Shown: one piece after another, positions 26,192 through 34,869 of the stretch
Layout of the letters: each line of letters starts with the position of its first letter
Position numbering within the stretch: position 1 is the stretch's first letter
From: Planctomycetaceae bacterium
GTDB taxonomy: Bacteria > Planctomycetota > Planctomycetia > Pirellulales > Pirellulaceae
NCBI GenBank assembly: GCA_002724245.1
Contig: PBOG01000183.1
Location: forward strand, 1-53,732
DNA length: 53,732 nt
Direction: 5' to 3'
Made by a program: the position numbers and the translations under genes
Notes under the pieces: model-generated
Database searches by the model: none
Told to the model about the DNA's origin: nothing
What the model saw: only the letters and a program-made list of their open reading frames with translations

Positions 26192-27694
26192 ATGGCCACA
26201 AAGTACCACCAGGCGGCTTGTTTAGGCTGGGTGTTCAGCACCACCGAGTGTGGCATTGCCGCACTAAGTGCTACCGGAAAAGAGGCCTATGCGTCCGTAG
26301 AAATGCAAGGCCAGGCAACCTGGCATGAGTGGCCAACGCACTACCTCCAACACGTTCCGGAAATGATCGAAGCCGTCTTGAGAAAACTGCAACAACAAGG
26401 GTGGCGATTCGACCAGCCGGGCTTTCTCTCGCAATCCTGGCGACAACATGACCTTGCCCTGGTAGGCATGGACGATGACCCTCTCATCCCGGCTCCGAGT
26501 TGGCAATGCAATGGCGGCCAGCATGAAGCCCGCGTGCTTAACCGCGATGTCTCCAACTACGCGAAAACGGTGGGACGCATCGAACCTCGCTTTGTCGCGG
26601 CAAAACTACCGTGGGTCTTGGCACAAATGCCCGGATTGAAGAAAGAACTACACCGCGTCGTGCTCAGCGGTGACTGGGTAGCAGGAAAGCTGACCGGCAA
26701 GTGGCATTTGAGTGCCTCCGATGCGTTGTGCAACGGGCTGCTTTGTCAGTCAACAAGGCAATTGGCAACAACCGCATTACGGCAGGCCAATCGAAAACTC
26801 GGAGGTCGACTCAATCCCAAGTGGTTTCCCGATCCAATCGCCAGTCACGCGGTCGTCGGCCGTGTCCGCGCGAGCCGGCAAGCAACCTGGACCTCATTGA
26901 CGCAAAAGTTAAAAGGGTGGCATGTCGTCGCCGCGTTGGGGGACAACCAGGCTACCGCGGCTGGCTGCGGTGCAACTGACTTGCAAACGCTGGTGGTTTC
27001 GCTAGGAACCAGTGGCACGATCAACCGTATTGTTCCAACATCGGCCCGCTTGCGAGGTAAAGCCGCAGCATTTGAATATTGGGATCACCGGCTGTTGTTG
27101 ATGATGCTCGGCCATTGTGCATCCTGGTACAACCTGTTCTGCAACAATTACGCTGCAGGCCTCTCCCACAAGACACTTAACAACTTGGCAAAAACTGCTG
27201 ATCTCAGCAAAATCCGCCGGGTCGCGTGCCCCCCCGATCAGGTACAAGCACACGACCCATTTGCATGGCCCGTCCTGGATCGACTGGCACAGCCAGAGCA
27301 GGTGGCCAGCGTCCAGGCCTCCATTGCTCGTGAAATGCTATTACGAGTGCAAGCAATGCACCGGGAAGTGAAAGGACCAGGCGCCGACTTGAAACGCGTT
27401 ATTCTCACGGGCGGACTGAGCCAGGCCCCCTTGGTTCGCGCTGTACTCAGCTGTGGCGTGCAACAGCTACTACCCCAAGCAACGTTATGGCTCAATCAGC
27501 GTCCTGGCCCTCTCGCCGTGAAAACCGATGCGTTGGGAGCACTCTACAATGCGCTTGCCGCCGCAACTAAATCTACGGTTCCCGAGGTCATTGAAGAACA
27601 ATCAAAACTCAAGAAATGCCGCCCCACCATGGCAGACCAGACTAACCAGATTAATGCGTTGCTAACGTCAGACAAGACCTGGTCTCTCGACTAA
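26192..27694 (+). CDS. FGGY-family carbohydrate kinase homologue, xylulokinase-like, catalytic Asp replaced
   Basis: A 500-residue protein related to xylulokinase. The N-terminal phosphate motif, normally L-G-x-D-x-G/S-T, reads LGWVFSTTEC: the aspartate that binds metal or phosphate in FGGY kinases (Asp6 in E. coli XylB) is Val. The rest of the motif matches the LGWDFST form of eukaryote-type xylulokinases. The second catalytic Asp seems present in GDNQATAAGCGA, and VSLGTSGTI and the FGGY signature-like TGGLSQAPLVRAVL are kept. The last 50 residues are a divergent tail. It may be a kinase with changed chemistry or a non-catalytic sugar-binding relative. Not in an obvious operon. Confidence 0.8.
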   Translation: MATKYHQAACLGWVFSTTECGIAALSATGKEAYASVEMQGQATWHEWPTHYLQHVPEMIEAVLRKLQQQGWRFDQPGFLSQSWRQHDLALVGMDDDPLIPAPSWQCNGGQHEARVLNRDVSNYAKTVGRIEPRFVAAKLPWVLAQMPGLKKELHRVVLSGDWVAGKLTGKWHLSASDALCNGLLCQSTRQLATTALRQANRKLGGRLNPKWFPDPIASHAVVGRVRASRQATWTSLTQKLKGWHVVAALGDNQATAAGCGATDLQTLVVSLGTSGTINRIVPTSARLRGKAAAFEYWDHRLLLMMLGHCASWYNLFCNNYAAGLSHKTLNNLAKTADLSKIRRVACPPDQVQAHDPFAWPVLDRLAQPEQVASVQASIAREMLLRVQAMHREVKGPGADLKRVILTGGLSQAPLVRAVLSCGVQQLLPQATLWLNQRPGPLAVKTDALGALYNALAAATKSTVPEVIEEQSKLKKCRPTMADQTNQINALLTSDKTWSLD

Positions 27695-27779
27695 CCTGCT
27701 GAACGCCAGAAACAGCACAGTACGCATACGAAGTAGCCCGCCACCGCACCTGATTTCCCCGCGGTCGTTTCAGCGTCAT

Positions 27780-28760
27780 TCAGCCAAGTGCAGCGCGATT
27801 CACCACGTGTGCCGGCAATTCTCCCTGAAGGCGCAATTCTCCCTGAAGACACTGTGCAACATGCTCTGTCGCTCGGCGTCTCAACTCCGCGACCGACCGG
27901 CTCGATGCAAACGCAGCGTGTGGAGTAACAATCACACGGGCATGGTTGAATGGCGGCTGATTCAGATCGGGCGGCTCCGGATCCTGCACATCAAGAGCCG
28001 CCCCAGCGATTTCCTGCGTTTCAAGCGCTTTTGCCAGTGCATCGTGATCAACAAGTCCGCCACGCGATGTATTGATCAAGAACGCCGTGTTTTTCATGCG
28101 TTCTAACTGAGACTTGCCAATCAAGTGACGTGTTGCCTCGTACAACGGAACATGCAGAGAAATGAAGTCGCTCTCGTTCAGCAACATTTCCAGGTTCGTA
28201 CGACGGACGCCGGGCACTTCTGTTTCGGAGCGTCGGACTCCGAGCACTCGAAGTCCGAGTGCTGCCGCTTTATTGGCTAGTCGACATCCACTGGATCCCA
28301 GACCAATAATCCCAAGCGTCTGGCCTTCGATCGTCTGCATCACAGGTGCTGCAGATAACTGATAGATGCCAGCCTTCGTTTGCTGGTGAAACCAGCCCAC
28401 ATTTCGAGCTAACGCAAACAACAATGCCAAAGCGTGCTCGGCAACTTCTGTAGCGCAATAATCGGGAACATTGGTCACCGGGATTCCGCGTTCACTACAA
28501 CTCGCGACATCGATGTTGTCCAAACCAATTCCCATGCGAGAAACAACTCGACAACGTGGCGCTGCTTCGATGACTTGCCGTGGGATCCCTGCCCAGCACG
28601 TCATAATCGCATCCACATCAGATGCAAGTTCGCACAAGGTCGCCGGATCCGATTCAGACGCCACTACCAGCTCGGCGCCAATCTCCTCCAGCACAGCGCG
28701 TTCGATGTCCAGATCCGCCCACGCATAGTCAGTTATCAAAACGCGCCAGCTCGTTACCAC
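27780..28760 (-). CDS. D-isomer-specific 2-hydroxyacid dehydrogenase (CtBP/phosphoglycerate dehydrogenase-like)
   Basis: A 326-residue NAD-dependent enzyme. GTG 28760 is chosen because GGAGGT lies exactly 6 nt upstream; an earlier in-frame GTG (28766) abuts the ribosome site. The substrate-binding part includes RMGIGLDNIDV, the nucleotide fold LGIIGLGSSGCRLA, and catalytic residues sit in NTSRGGLVD (Arg), LDVQDPEPP (Glu) and VTPHAAF (His). The C-terminus carries a duplicated LQGEL. The family reduces 2-keto acids to D-2-hydroxyacids or the reverse. The genes on its right are divergent. Confidence 0.9.
   Translation of the reverse strand: MVTSWRVLITDYAWADLDIERAVLEEIGAELVVASESDPATLCELASDVDAIMTCWAGIPRQVIEAAPRCRVVSRMGIGLDNIDVASCSERGIPVTNVPDYCATEVAEHALALLFALARNVGWFHQQTKAGIYQLSAAPVMQTIEGQTLGIIGLGSSGCRLANKAAALGLRVLGVRRSETEVPGVRRTNLEMLLNESDFISLHVPLYEATRHLIGKSQLERMKNTAFLINTSRGGLVDHDALAKALETQEIAGAALDVQDPEPPDLNQPPFNHARVIVTPHAAFASSRSVAELRRRATEHVAQCLQGELRLQGELPAHVVNRAALG
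27815..27848 (-). repeat. In-frame 18-bp tandem duplication inside the dehydrogenase gene
   Basis: gcaattctccctgaag occurs at 27815-27830 and 27833-27848, period 18 bp. It duplicates LQGELR/LQGELP near the C-terminus and keeps the frame. Confidence 0.85.
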
Positions 28761-28980
28761 GTGCACACCTCCGAACGGATCCCCAAAAGCTCAAACTCTA
28801 TTTCAGTCTAGCGACTGACATGTTCGGCAACAGAGGGCAACTCTGACAACTGGGACCTTTGCAGCGACGACCGCAAAGGAAAACAAATCCACGTTTATGG
28901 CAGCGTAAACGCCGGAATTCGGGCAATGAGGTTCGTAGTTCGCGCCAAATGGGCTACAATAGATTGGTCTGAATGGCTTG

Positions 28981-31641
28981 ATGTCGCCCCGCCCGTTTCC
29001 AACCAGAAACGGGCGTCGAACACGTACCTTCGGCGAACATAACCAGCACCTGGATCAACCTTCCAGTGAGGCATCAGTGGGTATCGATTTTATAAAGGCA
29101 TTCACCGTGTATTCGCAGCGAACAAACTCGTTCGCCCACCAATTACACGGAGGTCGAGCCGCATCCGTTTTCGTGGCAGCCGCAGGGCTTGCGATCTTGC
29201 TCTACACCAGCGGATCCGCGTTTGCTGAACAGTCGCACCTGGATGTAGTACCTGCCGAAGTCCGTTTGTTCCCGGACGATTCCCAACAACTACTGGTTCG
29301 AGAAGCGAGCGAGTATCAACAGGACGTTATTGAACAAGTAACGCTTCAATCCCGAGACCCTGAGATTGCCACGGTCACTGACCAAGGCACCGTGCGTGCC
29401 CGACGCCCCGGCCAGACGGTCATTCAAATCCACTGGAATCGTCAAACGACTGAAGTACCTGTAATTGTCGGCGCCAGCGAGCAACGGCCGCCATTACGAT
29501 TTTCCAGCGACATCGTTCCAGTCTTGACGAAACTCGGGTGTAACAGTGGAGGCTGCCACGGCAAGGCAACGGGACAGGGGCAGTTCAAATTGTCACTACT
29601 CGGCTTTGATCCAAATCTGGATTATCTGGCACTGGTCAAGCAAGCACGTGGCCGGCGTTTGTTTCCCAGCGCACCAGAGCGAAGCTTGCTGCTGCTCAAA
29701 GCGACAGCTCAAATGCCACACGGCGGAGGCCGCCGCCTGAACGTTCTCGATGACGACTATCGCATCCTCAAACAGTGGGTTGCAACTGGCGCCACTGGCC
29801 CTGACACAGCAGGAGCCGTTTTAGAGCGTATCGAGGTCACTCCTCAGCGTCAGACTTTAAAACCTGAATCGAGACATCAATTGCTGGTCACTGCCTTCTA
29901 TTCCAATGGTGAGTCACAAGATGTCACCCGCCGCACGCTCTACCAGTCCAATCAGCTAGAGTTGGCAAGCGTGAGCAAGTCCGGACGTATCGAAACCACA
30001 TCCCAACGCGGCTTGTTTTCGGTGATGGCTCGTTTCGGAGGCAAAATTGCGACATTCCACGCTGCGGTGCCCTACGCGAATGACACTGAGCAGCAGCAGC
30101 AAATCGAAAACCGCCTGGCGACTCTGGAAGTAACGACGCAAGATAACCGCTTTGATCAGCTGCTGATTCAACAATGGCGACAATTGGGGATCTTCCCTTC
30201 TGCAGAAACGGCGGATCACAAGTTCATCCGTCGTGCCACAATCGACATCTGCGGCACGTTGCCCACTCGTGAGGAAGTCGAAGCGTATAGCAATGATGCA
30301 AGCGAAGACAAACGCGAGCGATTAATCAATCGCCTTCTGGAACGTCCAGAATACGCCAACTACTTCGCCTTGAAATGGGCTGATATCCTGCAAAACCGTG
30401 GCTCCGGTTATTCCACTAGCAAACAACGCACAGGCACCTCGCTGTTTTCACGCTGGATTCGTGACAGTATTGGAGAGAACAAGCCCTACGATCAGTTTGT
30501 CACCGAGATCATTACTGGAAGTGGCAGCCAACTCGAAAATCCACCGACGATCTGGCACCGACATGTGCGTACGCTACCTGATTATGTTGAATCAGTGGCA
30601 CAGGCTTTCCTGGGTGTCAGGATTCAGTGCGCCCAATGCCACCACCACCCTTTTGAACGCTGGAGCCAGGCAGACTATTACGGACTCGCAGCAGTTTTCT
30701 CACGAGTCGGTCGAAAAGGCGGCTTTGCCGATGCGGAAGTCCCTACAAACGAAACCATTTTCCTACGGGATACCGGGACGGTCCTGCATCCAAGAACGCA
30801 ACAACCGATCCCACCGCGAGCTCTTGGCGGCCCCGATTTTTCACTCGATCGATATGACGACCCACGTATTCACCTCGCCCAGTGGATGACAAAACGGGAC
30901 AACCCATTCCTGGCACGCACCATGGTCAACCGATTGTGGGCGCACTTCCTGGGACGCGGAATCATTCACCCCATCGATGACGCCCGCAGTACAAATCCTC
31001 CAAGCAATCCTGCACTCCTGGAAGCTTTGAGCCAGGATTTTGTGGAACATGGCTACGACATCAAACACACCATTGGAGTCATCTGCAATTCGCTTGCCTA
31101 CCGGCTCGAGTCAGCACCGCACGACCTCAACAAGCATGACCGGCAAACATTTGCGCGATTCTACCCTCGACGCCTGACCGCCGAGGTCCTGCTTGACGCC
31201 ATCAGCCAGGTATTGGCGGTACCCACTGAATTCAACGGTGGCCCAGGCAAGTTTCCTGCAGGGACCAGGGCGATCGAGTTGCCTGACGAAAATGTACCCG
31301 TTCATTTCCTGGATGTATTTGGCCGCCCCGCCCGAGATTCAGCATGCGAGTGCGAGAGAGTCGATTCACCTGCACTTTCGCAAGCACTTGAATTAGTCAA
31401 TTCAGAGTTACTGCAAAGCAAACTTTCCGCCAAGGAAGGTTACGTAACAAAACTGGCAGCGCAGGAATCAGCAACAAAACAGAAAATCGCCGACGTGTTC
31501 CTGCGAACGTTCGGCCGCAACCCCCAATCGAGTGAACTCAACACAGCAATTGAATTCCTGAAAGACGCTGATCCGATAGAAGGATATCGGTCGTTGATAT
31601 GGGCTTTATTGGCAACCAATGAGTTCATGTTCAACCACTAA
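28981..31641 (+). CDS. Secreted DUF1549/DUF1553 protein with Ig-like and cysteine (heme-like) motifs
   Basis: Up to 886 residues from ATG 28981. In-frame GTG 29077 and GTG 29107 (AAAGG 8 nt upstream) would give a more normal signal peptide, so the start is uncertain; the signal ends near GSAFA/EQ. A Big2-type Ig-like domain (about 88-165) is followed by C-NSGG-CH (about 187-193), a cytochrome-like site with four rather than two residues between the cysteines. A second Ig-like piece and DUF1549 follow (RRATIDICGTLPTREEVEAY), with CAQCHHHPFERW near residue 550. DUF1553 forms the C-terminus (PRRLTAEVLLDAIS). These planctomycete families are exported and of unproven function. The DUF1501 gene follows after 66 bp. 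Confidence 0.88.
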   Translation: MSPRPFPTRNGRRTRTFGEHNQHLDQPSSEASVGIDFIKAFTVYSQRTNSFAHQLHGGRAASVFVAAAGLAILLYTSGSAFAEQSHLDVVPAEVRLFPDDSQQLLVREASEYQQDVIEQVTLQSRDPEIATVTDQGTVRARRPGQTVIQIHWNRQTTEVPVIVGASEQRPPLRFSSDIVPVLTKLGCNSGGCHGKATGQGQFKLSLLGFDPNLDYLALVKQARGRRLFPSAPERSLLLLKATAQMPHGGGRRLNVLDDDYRILKQWVATGATGPDTAGAVLERIEVTPQRQTLKPESRHQLLVTAFYSNGESQDVTRRTLYQSNQLELASVSKSGRIETTSQRGLFSVMARFGGKIATFHAAVPYANDTEQQQQIENRLATLEVTTQDNRFDQLLIQQWRQLGIFPSAETADHKFIRRATIDICGTLPTREEVEAYSNDASEDKRERLINRLLERPEYANYFALKWADILQNRGSGYSTSKQRTGTSLFSRWIRDSIGENKPYDQFVTEIITGSGSQLENPPTIWHRHVRTLPDYVESVAQAFLGVRIQCAQCHHHPFERWSQADYYGLAAVFSRVGRKGGFADAEVPTNETIFLRDTGTVLHPRTQQPIPPRALGGPDFSLDRYDDPRIHLAQWMTKRDNPFLARTMVNRLWAHFLGRGIIHPIDDARSTNPPSNPALLEALSQDFVEHGYDIKHTIGVICNSLAYRLESAPHDLNKHDRQTFARFYPRRLTAEVLLDAISQVLAVPTEFNGGPGKFPAGTRAIELPDENVPVHFLDVFGRPARDSACECERVDSPALSQALELVNSELLQSKLSAKEGYVTKLAAQESATKQKIADVFLRTFGRNPQSSELNTAIEFLKDADPIEGYRSLIWALLATNEFMFNH

Positions 31642-31707
31642 CGTTTTTGTTCGGTCTAAATCAAACCGTGCTCCAGATTCTACCGCCAAACCCTTGAGGA
31701 GTTGTTC

Positions 31708-33036
31708 ATGCTCTCGCTGACGGGAAGCGCATATAAAAACTGCGATGGGTTTACACGACGAAATTTCCTGCAAGTCGGGGCCCCCTTGTTAGGCCTTGGG
31801 CTGTCGGACATTTTACGATCGGAATCGGAAGCAAAAAACGGCGATACTCCCGTTAATCGAAAGTCACTAATCGTGTTCTGGACTCATGGCGGCATGAGCC
31901 AACAGGACACATATGACATGAAGCCGGATTCCCCTCCCGAATACCGAGGGATGTACCAGCCAATCCAAACGACGCAATCCGGTGTCATCGTCTCGGAACG
32001 TTTTCCGATGCAGGCCAAGGTGATGGATTTGCTTGCGCAAGTTCGTTCGGTCCATCATGAAAATGGCATACACGCGCCATCTGCGCATTGGATGCAAACT
32101 GGCTTTTTCGGTCCGACGCTGGCTCGCATTGCCGCGCAAAGGCCTTCCTTTGGTTCCGTTGTGTCTCGCGCCATGGGCCCTTGGCAACGTCAGATGCCCG
32201 CCTATGTTACCGTCCCAAAATCGGAGGCATTTGGTTACCAGGGTTCCGTTTACCTGGGAAAGTCACATAACCCATTCGAAGTTGGCGGGAACCCAAATGC
32301 CAAGGATTTCAAGGTACCCAACTTGTCGTTGCCGGGAGGGCTTACCGTAAAGAACGTCCAGTCACGCAGATTTCTGCTGGGCAAGTTTGACACACTGAGA
32401 CGCGACATTGACACCACTGAAGTCATGGATGGCCTGGACACCTTCAAGGCCAGGGCAATGGAGATGATCGCAGGCGAACGTGTCCGCAAAGCATTCGATA
32501 TCAGCCAGGAAGACCCCAAGCTACGTGATCGGTATGGCAGGCACCAATATGGACAAAGCGCGCTCCTGGCCAGAAGGCTCGTCGAAGCGGGTACGCGATG
32601 CGTAACAATCAATACGGGATACTGGGATCACCACGACGAGATTGAAAAAGGCCTGGAAGAACACTTGCCTCCGCTGGATCGTGCCATCTGGGCCCTTGTC
32701 GACGACCTGAAACAACGAGGTATGCTGGACGACGTCGTCATTTACTGCTCGGGAGAATTCGGCCGAACTCCGTTAATGAACGGCCATGCAGGCCGTGATC
32801 ATTGGTCAAATTGCTTTACTGTCATGCTTGCCGGTGGAGGAATTCAGGGCGGCCGTGTCGTCGGTGCCAGTGAAAAGCACGGAGGCGGTGTCAAAGAACG
32901 CCTGGCGACACCGCTAGATGTCATCGCGACCATTTACCATGCTCTGGGAATACCGCTCGACACCCACTACGAAGACTCAACCGGGCGCCCCGTAAGCATC
33001 GTTGATGCGGGGCGGCCAATCCTGGAGTTGATGTAA
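31708..33036 (+). CDS. DUF1501 protein with Tat signal
   Basis: A 442-residue exported protein. ATG 31708 lies 6 nt after GAGGAG; the TTG at 31702 is too close. TRRNFLQVG (twin Arg 17-18) is a clear Tat signal, so the protein is exported folded, perhaps with a metal cofactor. DUF1501 landmarks are FWTHGGMSQQDTYDMKP, EFGRTPLMNG and GRDHWSNCFTVMLAGGGIQGG. The family seems related to the alkaline phosphatase/sulfatase fold. It is paired with the upstream DUF1549/DUF1553 gene, an arrangement seen throughout the phylum; the two are thought to act together, but the reaction is not established. Confidence 0.92.
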   Translation: MLSLTGSAYKNCDGFTRRNFLQVGAPLLGLGLSDILRSESEAKNGDTPVNRKSLIVFWTHGGMSQQDTYDMKPDSPPEYRGMYQPIQTTQSGVIVSERFPMQAKVMDLLAQVRSVHHENGIHAPSAHWMQTGFFGPTLARIAAQRPSFGSVVSRAMGPWQRQMPAYVTVPKSEAFGYQGSVYLGKSHNPFEVGGNPNAKDFKVPNLSLPGGLTVKNVQSRRFLLGKFDTLRRDIDTTEVMDGLDTFKARAMEMIAGERVRKAFDISQEDPKLRDRYGRHQYGQSALLARRLVEAGTRCVTINTGYWDHHDEIEKGLEEHLPPLDRAIWALVDDLKQRGMLDDVVIYCSGEFGRTPLMNGHAGRDHWSNCFTVMLAGGGIQGGRVVGASEKHGGGVKERLATPLDVIATIYHALGIPLDTHYEDSTGRPVSIVDAGRPILELM

Positions 33037-33219
33037 AGGCAACCCCGAACTCCTGGGTTTGGCAATCTATTGGGACGTGTTATCACCGCGAAAGTAATTC
33101 GCACTGGTAGCCATTGGGGCCTGGAAAATTCGACTCGTAAACGGTAAGTTTTGTGGCTGTAATCACGTGTTAGGCGTGACTCATTTTTGTAACACCACTG
33201 ATGTAAGGAAGTTCGAACC

Positions 33220-33369
33220 ATGTCAGGCCCGATTGTTCGTTCCGGCCCCAGCAAAGAATTCACCAATAACTGGGACGGTATCTTTGGTGGAAAGAAAAGC
33301 AAGACAAAGGCTACCGCGAAGAAGAAAACCGCCAAGAAGAAAACCGCCAAGAAGAAACGCGGGTCCTGA
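33220..33369 (+). CDS. Very small Lys/Ala-rich protein (49 residues), possible nucleic-acid binder
   Basis: An unrecognised gene of 50 codons with a strong ribosome site (AAGGAAG, 8 nt before the ATG). The first half is not low-complexity (MSGPIVRSGPSKEF, NNWDGIFGG). The second half is almost only Lys, Ala and Thr and contains two perfect AKKKT units coded by a 15-bp tandem repeat (33319-33348). The tail resembles histone H1-like or Hc1-like tails. A TCACG/CGTGA stem followed by TTTTT lies 30-60 bp upstream. I recall similar short MSGPIVR-type proteins in other planctomycetes, but cannot verify it. DNA or RNA binding is inference from charge. Confidence 0.7.
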   Translation: MSGPIVRSGPSKEFTNNWDGIFGGKKSKTKATAKKKTAKKKTAKKKRGS

Positions 33370-33404
33370 AAGCGTTGCGGCAAGGCTACCCAACCAGTTC
33401 GCCT

Positions 33405-33430
33405 CGACAGCCACTGAAAACGGCTTGTCG
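33405..33430. terminator. Hairpin between convergent genes
   Basis: CGACA-GCC pairs with GGC-T-TGTCG around a 9-nt loop (8 bp with one bulge). It lies between the small Lys-rich gene and the convergent VWA gene. No strong T run is seen. Confidence 0.35.
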
Positions 33431-33448
33431 ATAATTCAACTCGGTTGG

Positions 33449-34603
33449 TTATTCCTCTATTTCCAGAAGCTTGAACGCTTCCAACACCTTGCTACGATGA
33501 CGACCACCAAAAACTAGTACCATCAATTGGGTCATGATTTCGCGTTGGTCCGTAGTAAGGAAGGCTTCCCCCCCGCCCGCTGCAGCAATCTCCACAAAAG
33601 CCGGCATTTTTCTGCGTGCTCGGCAAGTCACGGTGCTTACCAGGCCATTGTACTGATCACGAAAATCAGTCGCCAAGCTGACGCAAAGCTGTTGGTTTCT
33701 TTGGTGTGGCGGCGCATCTCCAAAAAGCAAGATCACCTTGCGAGATCGCCGGCGAAACGAATTGTTGGAGAGCGACCACTCAAGTCCGCTGTGCACCGCT
33801 TCCGGATTGTCACCGCCACCGCCTGGATAAACGTCACTCAAGAATTCTTCTACTACCTGGAGATTATTGGTAAGAGGCAAGCCTCTCACCAGATACTCCT
33901 CCCCTTCGTCTCGGTACGTACAGATCCCCAACCGAGTTTTGGGAACCAACTGAAACAGAGTCGTCCCTAATTTCCGTATCTGCCGTTTCACAGCACGAAT
34001 TTCCCCGCCCATACTACCGGTGCTATCAAACGCAATGATGATATCCAGTCCGTTACGCTGAAGATTTTTCAGAAACCCGTCCCAATTACCACCGGACATC
34101 GAACCGCCCCCGCCAAGCGTCAGTGCCCCCTGACTGAACGACGCCGCGTTACCTGTCGTCGAAGGAGAGCTGATCGCCACCACTTCATCACTCGGAGCAT
34201 CGGTTGTTGGTGCCGGTGCGATGTCGAGCGTCACCTCAAGTTCTTCGGGCTCGCTGACCTCAGGATCTTCCTGCACAAGTTCATCGTCCTGTCCTTGGCT
34301 GAGCTCTTCCGATGGCATCACACCAATCAGCACTTCCTCGGGGGGGCCCAGGCCCTGGTCACCATCACACCTGACGAAAATCAGGCTCAGCACCAATGCC
34401 GCGTGGAACGCTACCGATGCGAGACTCGACACTGAATATTTCCACCATTGCCTGGGCTCGACGACAGCTTCCTGGCCTTCCTCCAGATCCTCTGCTGAAG
34501 GCAGACGAACTGTCGCCCGGCAATGCGGACAAAACCCTTCACGGCCAAGCTGTTCGGCCGTGATCGTGAATGATCTGGCACATTGGGTACAAGAGAGTCT
34601 CAT
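33449..34603 (-). CDS. Membrane VWA protein with N-terminal zinc ribbon
   Basis: A 384-residue protein. ATG 34603 is used, with a GTG directly before it; no ribosome site is seen. Residues 1-35 form a zinc-ribbon-like motif (C-x2-C, 17 residues, C-x2-C; RLSCTQC and FCPHCRATVRL), then an acidic segment and one membrane helix (about 57-78, SVSSLASVAFHAALVLSLIFV). A disordered acidic, Pro/Thr-rich linker and a Gly-rich stretch lead to the VWA domain. The metal motif is intact (IIAFDSTGSMGGE), with LFGDAPPHQ later. The membrane helix puts the zinc ribbon inside the cell and the VWA domain outside, if the helix goes in N-in. Divergent from the second DUF1549 gene. Confidence 0.85.
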   Translation of the reverse strand: MRLSCTQCARSFTITAEQLGREGFCPHCRATVRLPSAEDLEEGQEAVVEPRQWWKYSVSSLASVAFHAALVLSLIFVRCDGDQGLGPPEEVLIGVMPSEELSQGQDDELVQEDPEVSEPEELEVTLDIAPAPTTDAPSDEVVAISSPSTTGNAASFSQGALTLGGGGSMSGGNWDGFLKNLQRNGLDIIIAFDSTGSMGGEIRAVKRQIRKLGTTLFQLVPKTRLGICTYRDEGEEYLVRGLPLTNNLQVVEEFLSDVYPGGGGDNPEAVHSGLEWSLSNNSFRRRSRKVILLFGDAPPHQRNQQLCVSLATDFRDQYNGLVSTVTCRARRKMPAFVEIAAAGGGEAFLTTDQREIMTQLMVLVFGGRHRSKVLEAFKLLEIEE

Positions 34604-34869
34604 CACAAACGCATCTGCAAGGGTGCACTGGCTAACTGCTACTGTTCATTCTTGAAATTCACCGATCGTCTGTCAAGAATTCTCGCTCCAAAACACAACA
34701 TACGGTGCCCCCAATTACACTTCCAAAGAGCTACACAACGTTCCTGGTCCAAGGAAAAACACGCTTGCATGAAGCCAGACGCACAAGTTTCCCTCAAACC
34801 AATGTCTGCTCTACAATTGTGGTCTGGCAAACGCCGGCCAGACACCTGTATCCCACTACGAGGCTCGGC

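Noticed and set aside
33167-33517. 116-residue plus-strand frame overlapping the small Lys-rich gene
   Set aside because: It reads the same DNA in another frame, giving an Arg/Pro-rich product without a ribosome site, while the 49-residue frame has AAGGAAG at ideal distance.
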